Below are positions 16,252 to 24,797 of a stretch of 64,000 nt of DNA, piece after piece. Numbering within the stretch: position 1 is the stretch's first letter; every line of letters starts with the position of its first letter. The position numbers and the translations under genes are program-made. A model generated the notes under the pieces. It did no database searches. It had not been told where the DNA came from and worked only from the letters and a program-made list of their open reading frames with translations. Source of the stretch: SCTD01 sp963781675 (GTDB taxonomy: Bacteria; Actinomycetota; Actinomycetes; Mycobacteriales; SCTD01); NCBI GenBank assembly GCA_963781675.1, contig CAWAGF010000001.1, forward strand, positions 1,116,001 through 1,180,000. Direction: 5' to 3'.

Positions 16252-17285
16252 CCGACCAGCGCCGCCAGCGTGGCGGCGCGGACGTGCGGCGCCTGGCTGT
16301 GCACCAGCTGGAAGGCCGCCGCCCGCAGCAGCCGCTGCGCGGGCTCGCGCAGGTCCATCCCCTGGCCCCCGCGCGCAGCCAGCAGCGCGGTGCAGCACTC
16401 CAGGGCGAGCAGCAGCGACGCAGCCCGCAACTCGAGCCGCTCCTCCACCTGCTCGGCCGGGTCGACGTCGTCGATCAGCCGGTACGCCTGCGCGCGCAGC
16501 TCGAGCACCCGCTCCCGCAGGGCCTCTGCCGTCGCCGGCTCGCGCTCCTGCAGCAGGTCCACCGCCGCCAGCGCGATGCCGTACGTCGAGGGCTGCACGT
16601 TGGCGTTCGCGCGCTGGTCGGCCTCGGCCCACGGGCCGCGCGCGGTGCGCAGGACGACGTCCTCGTCCCGCAGGACCAGGTCGTCCAGCCGCAGCGCGTG
16701 CGTGGAGGTGCCGGCCATCGCGGCCAGGCCCAGCTCGCCGGCACTGCGCAGCGCGTCCCGGTCGCCGGAGGGCACCAGCCCGAAGACGACCTCGTCCGTG
16801 TCCTCGACGAGCGCGCCCACGAGCACGACGTCGGTCAGCCCCCAGCCGGTGCACCACGGCTGGAAGCCGGACAGCGACCAGCCGCCGTCGACGCGCGTGG
16901 CGAACACCGACGGCGACGCCGTGCGCAGGTGCGACCAGGCGACGCCGCCGAGCGAGCGCCCGGCGCACAGGTCGGCCAGGTGGCGCTCCTGCAGCGCGGT
17001 GTTCTCGCTGGCCTTGAGCATCTTCACGACCGGCCCGTGCTGGAACCACACGAACCACGCGTCCGGGCTGGCGCCGGCGAGCAGCTCGGCGATGCGCCGC
17101 TGCTCGGCCGGCCAGGCGCCGCCGAGGGCGGGCGGTCCCGTGACGGCGAGCAGTCCGTCGGCTGCCAGCCGCTCCATGACCGCGCGGTCGACGCCCTCGC
17201 GCTCCAGGCGGGCGGCGTCCTCGGCCAGCACCTGGGCAGCCCGTTCCGCGGCCGCGACGACGGGGGGCACGGCGGTCTCGGACAT
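16248..17285 (-). CDS. Acyl-CoA dehydrogenase-like flavoprotein (paralogue of 3814-4893)
   Basis: A 345-residue acyl-CoA dehydrogenase-like protein. It shares overall plan and several motifs with the protein at 3814-4893, such as the middle-domain run TRVDGGWSLSGF and the C-terminal helices ending in HVRAATLAALVG. It would use FAD to oxidise or reduce an acyl thioester. No catalytic base could be assigned. It sits between two acyl-AMP ligase genes and an enoyl reductase-like gene, and overlaps the downstream ligase start. A TAGCGT box lies six bases before its ATG, so it may also be transcribed from inside the upstream gene's end. Confidence 0.8.
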   Translation of the reverse strand: MSETAVPPVVAAAERAAQVLAEDAARLEREGVDRAVMERLAADGLLAVTGPPALGGAWPAEQRRIAELLAGASPDAWFVWFQHGPVVKMLKASENTALQERHLADLCAGRSLGGVAWSHLRTASPSVFATRVDGGWSLSGFQPWCTGWGLTDVVLVGALVEDTDEVVFGLVPSGDRDALRSAGELGLAAMAGTSTHALRLDDLVLRDEDVVLRTARGPWAEADQRANANVQPSTYGIALAAVDLLQEREPATAEALRERVLELRAQAYRLIDDVDPAEQVEERLELRAASLLLALECCTALLAARGGQGMDLREPAQRLLRAAAFQLVHSQAPHVRAATLAALVG

Positions 17286-17291
17286 GCGGCG

Positions 17292-17297
17292 ACGCTA
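17292..17297 (-). promoter_or_regulatory. Probable internal -10 box (TAGCGT) for the acyl-CoA dehydrogenase gene
   Basis: A minus-strand TAGCGT overlaps the stop codon of the enoyl reductase-like gene and ends six bases before the ATG at 17285, suggesting an internal leaderless promoter. Confidence 0.45.
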
Positions 17298-18137
17298 GTC
17301 GGACGCGGCGCCGAGGGCCCGCGCGTCACCGGCCGGCCCGTCACCCGGCGGGACCCCGGACGCGGTGCCGACGGCGTGCGCCCCGCCGTCCACGTGCAGC
17401 ACCTGCCCGGTCGTCGCCGGGAACCAGTCCGAGAGCAGTGCCACGGCTGCCTGGGCCACCGGCACCGGGTCGGCGTCGTCCCAGCCGAGCGGCGCCCGCG
17501 CGTCCCACGAGGCAGCCAGCGCGTCGCGGTGCTCGACCGCCTTCCCGAGCAGGGTCCGCTGCGGGCCGGACGCCACGAGGTTGACCCGTACGCCGTCCGG
17601 TCCGAGGTCTCGCGCGAGGTAGCGCGCCGTCGCCTCCAGCGCGCCCTGCGCGACGCCCAGCCAGTCCTGCCCGGGCCACGCACGGGTGGCGTCCATGTCG
17701 AGCCCGACGACGGACGAGCCGCGCACGAGCAGCGGGCGCACCGCGTGCACCAGCGCGGCCAGGGACCACGCCGCCGTCTGCAGCGTCTCGCCGACGACCT
17801 CCCACGGCTGCGCCGCGAAGCCGCCGGAGCGGTCGGCGGACGGGAGGTAGGCGATGGCGTGCAGGACGCCGTCGACGCGGTCCCACCCGGCGGCGCGCAC
17901 CGCGGCCTCGAGGCCGGCGAGGTCGTCCGGCAGCGTCACGTCGAGCTCGAGCACGTCGGTGTGCACGCCGATCCGCGGAGCGACCTTCGACGTGATGGAC
18001 AGTCCGCGGCACAGCGGTGACGTGAGCAGCACCTCCGCGCCCTGCTCGCGCGCCAGGCGGACGACCGCGCTGGCCAGCGAGCGCTCGGTGAGCACTCCTG
18101 TCGCGAGCAGCCGCTTGCCCTCCAGCAGGCCGCTCAC
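17295..18137 (-). CDS. Enoyl-ACP reductase-like protein lacking the catalytic Tyr and Lys
   Basis: A 280-residue FabI/InhA-like protein and clear paralogue of the enzyme at 3029-3796. Matching landmarks include ATGVLTERSLAS, VDGVLHAIAYLPS and the C-terminal LHVDGG. At the active site, however, the pattern WPGQDWLGVAQGAL replaces WPSYDWMGVAKAGL: Gln157 stands at the Tyr and Gln164 at the Lys. Without both residues ordinary enoyl reduction is unlikely; it may bind cofactor or acyl chains, or catalyse something else. The codons are plain CAG in both cases and the frame is intact. A 28-residue C-terminal tail is extra. It is translationally coupled to the upstream ligase gene. Confidence 0.85.
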   Translation of the reverse strand: MSGLLEGKRLLATGVLTERSLASAVVRLAREQGAEVLLTSPLCRGLSITSKVAPRIGVHTDVLELDVTLPDDLAGLEAAVRAAGWDRVDGVLHAIAYLPSADRSGGFAAQPWEVVGETLQTAAWSLAALVHAVRPLLVRGSSVVGLDMDATRAWPGQDWLGVAQGALEATARYLARDLGPDGVRVNLVASGPQRTLLGKAVEHRDALAASWDARAPLGWDDADPVPVAQAAVALLSDWFPATTGQVLHVDGGAHAVGTASGVPPGDGPAGDARALGAASD

Positions 18138-19684
18138 CGCAGCCGCTCCCGCAGCGCCTGCTTGTCGGTCTTGCCGACCGCGTTGCGCGGCAGCTCCTCG
18201 ACGAGCTCCACCACCTTCGGTGCCGCGTAGTCCGCCATCCCCTCGCGCACCCATCCCCTCACCTCGGCTGCCGTCAGCGGTCCGCCGGCGACCACGAAGG
18301 CGGCGATCGCCTCTCCAGCAAGCGGATCCGGCACACCGACGACGGCAGCGTCGTCCACGGCCGGGTGCCGTCGCAGCAGCTCCTCCACCTCCGCGCTGAA
18401 GACCTTCGTACCGCCGCGGTTGATCATGTCCTTGCTCCGGTCGAGGATCGTCACGTAGCCGTCGGCGTCCATCCTCGCGACGTCGCCCGTGTCGAACCAC
18501 CCGTCGACGACAGCCTCGCGCGTCGCCTGCTCGTCGAAGGCGTAGCCGGTGGTCACCAGGGAACCGCGCAGCCACAGCTCGCCGGGCTCGTCCGGAGCCA
18601 GCACCTGGCCGTCGTCGCCCCGCACCTGCGCCTCCATGCAGTCCAGCGTCCGGCCGACGCTGCCCGGCCGGGTGCGGACGTCCTCGTCGGTGGCGATGCA
18701 GCCCGGGGAGTGCGTCTCGGACAGGCCGTAGACGTCGTGCAGCCGCACCCCGGGCAGCCGCGTGCGCAGCTCGTCCACGAGGTCGACCGGGAACGGCGCA
18801 CCGCCCGCCGCCAGCCTGGTCAGCGCGGGCAGGTCGCGGAACGCCGGGACCCGCAGGCACAGCCGCCACCACGACGGCACGGCGTACGCCCAGCTGACCT
18901 GCTGCTCGCGCAGCAGGTCGACGTACTCCCGCGGTGACGCCGTGTCGACGAGCACGCACCGCGCGCCCGCCAGCATCGCCGGCAGCACGTGCGCGTGCAT
19001 CGCCGAGATGTAGTACATCGGGAAGAGCACCGCCGTGACGTCGTCCGGTCCGAGCTGCAGCACCCGCTGGTAGCTCATGCCGCTGTGCACCGAGCAGCGG
19101 TGGACCACCTGCGAGGCCTTGGGCCGGCCGGTCGTGCCCGACGTGTAGACGACGGCGTACGTCGCGTCCTCGCGCGGCTGCTGCTCGGCGGTGTACGGCC
19201 ACGCCCGCGGCGCGGCCTCTCGCAGCACCTCCGCCAGCGGCTCGGCACCCGGCAGGACGTCGAGGTACGGCGCGCTCGCGAGGGCCAGCCGCACCCGCGA
19301 GTGCTCCAGCATGTAGGTCCACTGCGGCGGCGCGAGCCGCGTGTTGAGCCCGACCATCACCAGACCCGCTCGTGCGCAGGCGAAGACGGCGACGGCGAGG
19401 TCGAGGGTGTTGCCGGAGGCGACCGCGACGGAAGCGCCGGCGGGCAGGCCCCGACCGGCGAGGCCCGCGGCGGCGGTCTCGACCCGCGCCGCGAAGCCCT
19501 CGTACGTCACGGCCGTCCCGTCGACGTCGACGAACGCGGTCGCCGACGGCCAGCGGCGCACAGCCCGGTCGAGGACGTCGAGGACCGTCGCCGGGCGCCG
19601 GGCGTACGACCGCGCGGGCGCACCCAGCCACGTCTCCACCACCACCGGGTCGCCCGGGCGGTCGTCGAGGTCGTGCGGGGTCAC
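18134..19684 (-). CDS. AMP-binding acyl-CoA synthetase/acyl-AMP ligase (second)
   Basis: A 516-residue adenylate-forming enzyme with motifs VYTSGTTGRPKAS, YGLSETHSPG, DTGDVARMDADGYVTILDR and the C-terminal Lys in NAVGKTDKQ. It activates an organic or fatty acid as acyl-AMP. It is the first gene of the minus-strand lipid operon; the enoyl reductase-like gene starts within its stop codon. A GTG start is chosen because AGGAG lies shortly upstream. The two ligases of this operon differ substantially, suggesting two acid substrates or two acceptors. The operon is divergent from the potassium transport operon. Confidence 0.9.
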   Translation of the reverse strand: MTPHDLDDRPGDPVVVETWLGAPARSYARRPATVLDVLDRAVRRWPSATAFVDVDGTAVTYEGFAARVETAAAGLAGRGLPAGASVAVASGNTLDLAVAVFACARAGLVMVGLNTRLAPPQWTYMLEHSRVRLALASAPYLDVLPGAEPLAEVLREAAPRAWPYTAEQQPREDATYAVVYTSGTTGRPKASQVVHRCSVHSGMSYQRVLQLGPDDVTAVLFPMYYISAMHAHVLPAMLAGARCVLVDTASPREYVDLLREQQVSWAYAVPSWWRLCLRVPAFRDLPALTRLAAGGAPFPVDLVDELRTRLPGVRLHDVYGLSETHSPGCIATDEDVRTRPGSVGRTLDCMEAQVRGDDGQVLAPDEPGELWLRGSLVTTGYAFDEQATREAVVDGWFDTGDVARMDADGYVTILDRSKDMINRGGTKVFSAEVEELLRRHPAVDDAAVVGVPDPLAGEAIAAFVVAGGPLTAAEVRGWVREGMADYAAPKVVELVEELPRNAVGKTDKQALRERLR

Positions 19685-19712
19685 GGGCTGCTCCTGCTGC
19701 TGGGCCGGGCCC

Positions 19713-19718
19713 TAGTCT
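19713..19718 (+). promoter_or_regulatory. Probable -10 box (TAGTCT) for the TrkH-family gene
   Basis: TAGTCT ends six bases before the GTG start at 19725, matching the leaderless spacing seen elsewhere in the window. Confidence 0.5.
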
Positions 19719-19724
19719 CGCCGA

Positions 19725-21086
19725 GTGCCCGGAACGCGCTCACCCGGACGTGTCGTCCGGGCGCTGCTGGCCACGCCGGGCCGGGCGGTCGTCACCGGCT
19801 TCGCCCTCGCGGTGCTGGTCTCCACGGTGCTGCTGAGCCTGCCCGTCGCGAGCGAGTCCGGCGACGGGACCGCCCCCTTGACCGCCCTGTTCACCGCCAC
19901 CTCGGCCGTCTGCGTCACCGGGCTCGTCGTGGTGGACACGCCCGGGCACTTCAGCGCCTTCGGCGAGCTCGTCGTGCTCGGCTCGATCCAGGTCGGCGGC
20001 CTCGGCATCATGACGCTGGCCTCGCTGCTGGGGCTGCTCGTCTTCCGCCGCCTCGGGCTGCGCACCCGCATGACCGCGGCCGCCGAGACCAAGGCGCTCG
20101 GGCTCGGTGACGTCCGCCGGGTCCTGCTGTCCGTCATCGGCTTCAGCCTGTTCTTCGAGGGCGTCACCGCCGTCGTGCTCTTCCTGCGCTGGCTGGTGGC
20201 GTACGACGAGCCGGTCGGGCGCGCGGCCTACCTCGGCGTCTTCCACGCCGTCTCCGCCTTCAACAACGCCGGCTTCGCGCTCTACAGCGACAACCTCATC
20301 GGCTTCGTCGACGACCCGGTCATCAGCCTCGTGCTCTGCCTGGCGGTCATCGCCGGCGGCCTCGGCTTCCCCGTCCTGTACGAGCTGCGCCGTGAGCTGG
20401 GCACGCCGCGCACCTGGACGCTGCACACGAAGATGGTCGTGGGGACGACGCTCGCGCTGCTGGTCGTCGGTCCGCTGGCGGTCACCGCGCTGGAGTGGTC
20501 GAACGACGGGACGCTCGGCCGGCTGGGCGTCGCGGGCAAGCTGGTCGCCGGCTTCTTCCTCGGCGTGATGCCGCGCACGGCGGGCTTCAACAGCATCGAC
20601 TACGGCCAGGCCGAGCCGGCCACCCTGCTCGTCACCGACATCCTCATGTTCATCGGCGGCGGGCCGGCCGGCACCGCGGGCGGCATCAAGGTGACGACGT
20701 TCGTGCTGCTCGGCTTCGTGATGCTGGCCGAGGTGCGCGGCACCCCCGAGGTCGAGGCGGGCCGACGGCGCCTGCCCAGGGAGGTCCAGCGGCAGGCGCT
20801 GACCGTCGCGCTGGCCGGCGTCGGACTCGTGATGGGCGGCACCGTCCTGCTGCTCGTCATCACGGGGGAGGCGCTCGACGCGGTGCTCTTCGAGGTGGTG
20901 TCGGCGTTCGCGACCGTGGGGCTCTCGACCGGCATCACCCCCGACGTGCCGCCCTCGGGGCAGGTGCTGCTCATCGCGCTGATGTTCGTGGGCAGACTGG
21001 GACCGATCACCCTCGCCTCCGCGCTGGCCCTCCGGTCGCGCCCGACGCTGTACCGACTGCCCGAGGAGCGTCCGATCGTTGGCTAG
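19725..21086 (+). CDS. trkH: TrkH/KtrB-family potassium transporter subunit
   Basis: A 453-residue membrane protein with the repeated membrane-pore-membrane plan of K+ transporters. Pore-loop signatures appear as TSAVCVTGLVV near residue 63, AFNNAGFAL, MPRTAGFNSID and FATVGLSTG, each with the filter glycine. It would take up K+ driven by the membrane potential or coupled ions. The next gene, a TrkA-type gating subunit, starts inside its end (TTG at 21079), so the pair is stoichiometrically coupled. Length is nearer KtrB than the longer E. coli TrkH. Confidence 0.93.
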   Translation: MPGTRSPGRVVRALLATPGRAVVTGFALAVLVSTVLLSLPVASESGDGTAPLTALFTATSAVCVTGLVVVDTPGHFSAFGELVVLGSIQVGGLGIMTLASLLGLLVFRRLGLRTRMTAAAETKALGLGDVRRVLLSVIGFSLFFEGVTAVVLFLRWLVAYDEPVGRAAYLGVFHAVSAFNNAGFALYSDNLIGFVDDPVISLVLCLAVIAGGLGFPVLYELRRELGTPRTWTLHTKMVVGTTLALLVVGPLAVTALEWSNDGTLGRLGVAGKLVAGFFLGVMPRTAGFNSIDYGQAEPATLLVTDILMFIGGGPAGTAGGIKVTTFVLLGFVMLAEVRGTPEVEAGRRRLPREVQRQALTVALAGVGLVMGGTVLLLVITGEALDAVLFEVVSAFATVGLSTGITPDVPPSGQVLLIALMFVGRLGPITLASALALRSRPTLYRLPEERPIVG

Positions 21087-21744
21087 GAACAAGCCGGTCG
21101 ACCCGGTCCTCGTCGTCGGCCTCGGCCGCTTCGGCGCCGCGCTGGCCGAGGCGCTGGTCGGGCTCGGGCACGAGGTGCTCGCCGTCGACGCGTCGTCGTC
21201 GCGCGTCCAGCAGTTCGCCGGGCGGCTCACCTCCGTCGTCGAGGTGGACAGCACCAGCGAGGACGCGATGCGCCAGATCGGCGCCGGCGACTTCCGTCGT
21301 GCGGTGGTCGCGATCGGCGCCGACGTGCAGGCCAGCATCCTCACCACGGCGCTGCTGGCCGACCTCGGCATCGAGCACATCTGGGCCAAGGCCATGACCA
21401 AGGCGCACGGCCGCATCCTCGAGCGCGTCGGCGCGACCAGGGTCGTCTTCCCCGAGCACGACATGGGCGAGCGGGTCGCGCACATGGTCACCGGCCGGAT
21501 GGTCGACTACGTCGAGCTGGACGACTCCTTCGCGCTGGTGGAGACCGTCGCCCCGAAGGACCTGGTCGGCCGGACGCTGGGCGAGGCGCGGGTGCGCCAC
21601 CGGCACGGCGTCACGGTCGTCTGCGTCAAGCCGGCCGGTGGGCGCTTCACCTACGCGACGGCGGACACCCTCGTCGCCGAGGGAGACCTCCTGGTCGTCG
21701 CCGGGGAGTGCGCGCCGGCCGAGCGGTTCGCGAGGCTCCTGTGA
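21079..21744 (+). CDS. trkA: TrkA/KtrA-family potassium uptake regulatory subunit
   Basis: A 221-residue cytoplasmic RCK protein. The N-terminal Rossmann motif VVGLGRFGAALAE (about residues 13-25) binds nucleotide and is followed by an acidic ligand residue in AVDASSS; a TrkA-C domain occupies roughly residues 135-221. It would form the gating ring on the TrkH-type protein. The TTG start overlaps the transporter gene by eight bases, and its stop overlaps the next gene's GTG by four. The length is that of a single-RCK KtrA-type subunit. Confidence 0.92.
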   Translation: MARNKPVDPVLVVGLGRFGAALAEALVGLGHEVLAVDASSSRVQQFAGRLTSVVEVDSTSEDAMRQIGAGDFRRAVVAIGADVQASILTTALLADLGIEHIWAKAMTKAHGRILERVGATRVVFPEHDMGERVAHMVTGRMVDYVELDDSFALVETVAPKDLVGRTLGEARVRHRHGVTVVCVKPAGGRFTYATADTLVAEGDLLVVAGECAPAERFARLL

Positions 21745-22805
21745 GAGTCCTGCCCAGGGCGACCAACCTGCCGCCCGAGGCGCGGTCGGCCGGGCGGGCG
21801 ACCGCCGCCATCGTCCTGCCCCAGCCGGAGACCGGCCCCATCCGCGCGGTGCTGCAACGCGTGGTCGTCGCGCTCGCGGTGCTGCTGACCGTGGCGACCA
21901 TCGTCTACCTCGACCGGGACGGCTACCGCGACGTCGACGACGCCGGCGTCGACAGCTTCCTGGACGCCCTCTACTACGCGACCGTCACGCTCTCGACGAC
22001 CGGCTACGGCGACATCACCCCGGTGACGCCGGACGCGCGGCTGATCAACGTCCTGGTCATCACGCCGCTGCGCATCCTGTTCCTCATCATCCTCGTCGGC
22101 ACCACCCTCGAGGTGCTCACCCAGCGCACCCGCGAGCAGCTGCGGCAGAGCCGCTGGAGGTCCAACTTGCACGACCACACCGTCATCGTGGGCTACGGCA
22201 CGAAGGGCCGCAGCGCCGTGCGCGCCCTGCTCGACGACGGGGTGGCCAAGGACACCATCGTCGCGGTCGACAACGACCCGGACCACATCGCCGACGCGGG
22301 CGAGGACGGGATCGCCGCCATCAACGGCGACGGCACCCGCGCGGACGTCCTGCGCCGCGCCGAGATCGAGAGCGCCAAGCGGGTCATCGTGGCCGTCCCG
22401 CGCGACGATGCCGCCGTCCTCGTGACGCTGACCGTCCGGCGGCACAACCCGCGGGCCTACGTCGTGGCCGCCGTCCGCGAGTCCGAGAACGCGCCGCTGC
22501 TGCGCGAGGGCGGTGCGAACGGCGTCGTCGTCTCCTCCGAGGCCGCCGGCCGCCTGCTCGGCGTGGCCGCGTCCAGCCCCACCACGGGCGCCATCTTCGA
22601 GGACCTGCTCGTGCCCGGCGCCGGCCTCGAGCTGACCGAGCGGGACGTGCTGCGCGAGGAGGTCGGGCTCACGCCGCGGGCCACCCGCGACCTCGTCGTC
22701 GCCATCATCCGCGACGGCGAGACGCAGATGTTCAACACCAACCGGGACGTCAAGCTGCGCAAGACCGACCGGGTGGTCGTCGTGCGCGGCGCCCCCACGG
22801 GCTGA
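21741..22805 (+). CDS. Potassium channel family protein with RCK (TrkA-N) domain
   Basis: A 354-residue ion channel subunit. A first transmembrane segment lies near residues 40-56, the K+ selectivity filter TTGYGD at 86-91, and a second membrane segment near 103-123. An RCK domain begins with VIVGYGTKGRSAVRAL and is followed by a TrkA-C-like region. It would form a ligand-gated tetrameric K+ channel. Its GTG start overlaps the trkA stop, giving three K+-handling genes in one operon; uptake through the Trk pair and release through the channel could balance osmolarity or membrane potential. Confidence 0.92.
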   Translation: MRVLPRATNLPPEARSAGRATAAIVLPQPETGPIRAVLQRVVVALAVLLTVATIVYLDRDGYRDVDDAGVDSFLDALYYATVTLSTTGYGDITPVTPDARLINVLVITPLRILFLIILVGTTLEVLTQRTREQLRQSRWRSNLHDHTVIVGYGTKGRSAVRALLDDGVAKDTIVAVDNDPDHIADAGEDGIAAINGDGTRADVLRRAEIESAKRVIVAVPRDDAAVLVTLTVRRHNPRAYVVAAVRESENAPLLREGGANGVVVSSEAAGRLLGVAASSPTTGAIFEDLLVPGAGLELTERDVLREEVGLTPRATRDLVVAIIRDGETQMFNTNRDVKLRKTDRVVVVRGAPTG

Positions 22806-22824
22806 CGTCGCCGCCCGGCGTGTC

Positions 22825-22849
22825 TTGACACGAGCGGCTGCTGTGTCAA
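22825..22849. promoter_or_regulatory. Perfect inverted repeat TTGACAC-N11-GTGTCAA, probable TetR operator
   Basis: Two perfect seven-base arms lie ten bases upstream of the TetR gene start. The left arm contains TTGACA, a consensus -35 box, so a bound repressor would block transcription. The placement indicates autoregulation of the TetR/ferritin-like operon. Confidence 0.65.
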
Positions 22850-22858
22850 TGTGACCGG

Positions 22859-23425
22859 GTGCACACCACCCGGGACCTCCTGCTGGACGCGGCCGCCGAC
22901 GCGGTCCTGTCCGGCGCCGAGTGGTCCCGGCTGCGGATGGCCGACGTCGCCCGTGCGGCGGGCGTCAGCCGCCAGACGCTGTACTACGAGTTCGGCTCCA
23001 AGGACGCCCTCGCCGAAGCGCTGGCCCTGCGCGAGGCGGCGCGCTACATGGAGGGCGCCGAGGCCGCGATGGTCGGCCACGAGGGCAGCCCGGGCGAGGC
23101 CGTCGGCGCCGCGACGGAGTTCACGCTGCGCGAGGCGACGTCCAACCCGCTGCTCAAGGCCGTCCTCACCGACGACTCCGGCGGCCTGCTGCCGTTCCTC
23201 ACCACGCGCTCGGAGGCCCTGCTGGCCGCCGCGCGCGAGCGGTGCGCCTCGTACCTCTCCGAGCACTGGCCGGCGCTGCCGGCCGAGACCGTCCTGCTCG
23301 TCGCCGACGCCGTCAACCGGCTGACGCTGTCCCACCTCGTCCTGCCCGGCGGCCGTCCCGACCAGGTCGCCGCCGACATCGCCCGCCTGGTCGACTCGCT
23401 GCTCCCTGGAGGAGAACCCGCATGA
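22859..23425 (+). CDS. TetR-family transcriptional regulator
   Basis: A 188-residue regulator with an N-terminal TetR helix-turn-helix: MADVARAAGVSRQTLYYEFG (residues 23-42), followed by SKDALAEAL. The remaining C-terminal domain would bind a ligand. The GTG start lies ten bases after the 25-bp inverted repeat, and its stop overlaps the start of the ferritin-like gene, so the regulator and its probable target form one operon. The inducer may be related to the substrate or product of the diiron protein. Confidence 0.92.
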   Translation: MHTTRDLLLDAAADAVLSGAEWSRLRMADVARAAGVSRQTLYYEFGSKDALAEALALREAARYMEGAEAAMVGHEGSPGEAVGAATEFTLREATSNPLLKAVLTDDSGGLLPFLTTRSEALLAAARERCASYLSEHWPALPAETVLLVADAVNRLTLSHLVLPGGRPDQVAADIARLVDSLLPGGEPA

Positions 23426-24549
23426 GCACCCACGAGCTGTACACGATCCCCGCGGAGCACGCGACGTGGGACGTCGAGATGCAGGGCGCCTCGCGCTTCA
23501 CCTGGGAGTACGACGACGGCCGCGACCGGCTGCTGTCGCTGTACCAGAAGGGCAAGGACAAGCAGTGGGACCAGGTGCACCGCATCGACTGGGACCTCGA
23601 GGTCGACCCGCTCGACGTGCTCGGCCTGCCCGACGAGACGATCGCGATCTACGGCACCCCGCAGTGGGACCGCATCAAGGACGACAAGAAGGCCGTCGGC
23701 GAGCTCAAGCAGCACATGACCGCCTGGCAGTTCAGCCAGTTCCTGCACGGCGAGCAGGGCGCGATGATCTGCTCCGCGAAGATCGTCGAGTCCGTGCCGG
23801 ACCTGGACGCGAAGTTCTACGCCGCGACGCAGACGATGGACGAGGCCCGCCACGCGGAGACCTACGCCCGCTTCCTGCAGGAGAAGGTCGGCCTGCTCTA
23901 CCCGATCAACGAGCACCTCAAGGCGCTGCTCGACGACACGCTGTCCGACAGCCGCTGGGACATGCCCTACCTCGGGATGCAGGTCCTCATCGAAGGCCTC
24001 GCCCTCGCGGCCTTCGGCCTGCTGCGCGACATGACCGACAAGCCGCTGCCCAAGCAGATCCTGGCGTACGTCATGCAGGACGAGGCCCGGCACGTCGCCT
24101 TCGGCCGGCTCGCGCTGCGCGACTACTACGCGGAGCTGTCGACCAAGGAGAAGGACGAGCGCGAGGAGTTCGTCGTCGAGGGCTGCTACCTCATGCGCGA
24201 CCGCTTCCGCCAGCAGGAGGTGTGGGCCAACCTCGGCTTCGACGTCGAGGAGAGCATGCGGTCGGTCGAGAACTCGCAGTACTTCAAGCTGTTCCAGTCG
24301 CTGCTGTTCAGCCGGATCGCCCCCTGCGTCAAGGACATCGGGCTGTTCGGCGACAAGGTGCAGAAGGCCTTCGCCGACATGGGCGTGCTCGACATGGCCG
24401 GCGTCGACCTCGCCGCGCTGATGAAGCAGGACGAGGACCTCGCCGAGCTGATCGACATGGAGAAGCGCGAGCTGCTCGTCCGCAAGCAGGAGGTCGAGTC
24501 CACGATCGCGATGGCCGACGCGGTCATCCCGGAGCAGGCCGCCGTCTAG
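23422..24549 (+). CDS. Ferritin-like diiron protein (R2-like fold), probable oxidase or oxygenase
   Basis: A 375-residue helical protein carrying a full set of carboxylate-bridged diiron ligands: Glu111 in HGEQGA, Glu141-x2-His144 in DEARHAET, Glu191 in IEGLAL and Glu221-x2-His224 in DEARHVAF. This is the ligand pattern of ribonucleotide reductase R2, R2-like oxidases and related oxygenases. Without a recognisable radical tyrosine context or partner R1 gene, ribonucleotide reduction is unlikely; oxidation of a fatty or aromatic substrate is plausible. GGAGGAG precedes the ATG. It is translationally coupled to the TetR gene and is probably the operon's enzyme. Confidence 0.82.
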   Translation: MSTHELYTIPAEHATWDVEMQGASRFTWEYDDGRDRLLSLYQKGKDKQWDQVHRIDWDLEVDPLDVLGLPDETIAIYGTPQWDRIKDDKKAVGELKQHMTAWQFSQFLHGEQGAMICSAKIVESVPDLDAKFYAATQTMDEARHAETYARFLQEKVGLLYPINEHLKALLDDTLSDSRWDMPYLGMQVLIEGLALAAFGLLRDMTDKPLPKQILAYVMQDEARHVAFGRLALRDYYAELSTKEKDEREEFVVEGCYLMRDRFRQQEVWANLGFDVEESMRSVENSQYFKLFQSLLFSRIAPCVKDIGLFGDKVQKAFADMGVLDMAGVDLAALMKQDEDLAELIDMEKRELLVRKQEVESTIAMADAVIPEQAAV

Positions 24550-24797
24550 CGCCTGGTCCGTGGAGCGGCCGGCGCCCCAGTCCGCTGCGCCGGCCGCACG
24601 GCTACCACCCGAGCAACGGGTTGCCGACCAGCGGTCCGAGCTGTTCCTCGCCGCGGGGGCGTCGTACGGCGGGGAGCCGTCGGACCCGGCTGAGTCCGCC
24701 CGGGTGGAGTCGGCCGGCGAGGTGCAGGACGGACTCTCCGTGACCGCCCTGCTGTGGTGGCTGGCCTCGACGGCGAGTGGTCTGTCCGGTCATGAGG
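24550..24797. other. Gene-free stretch after the ferritin-like gene
   Basis: No convincing coding region is seen here on either strand. Short open frames exist but lack family resemblance and start signals. The stretch leads into the candidate structured leader upstream of the surface protein gene. Confidence 0.5.
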
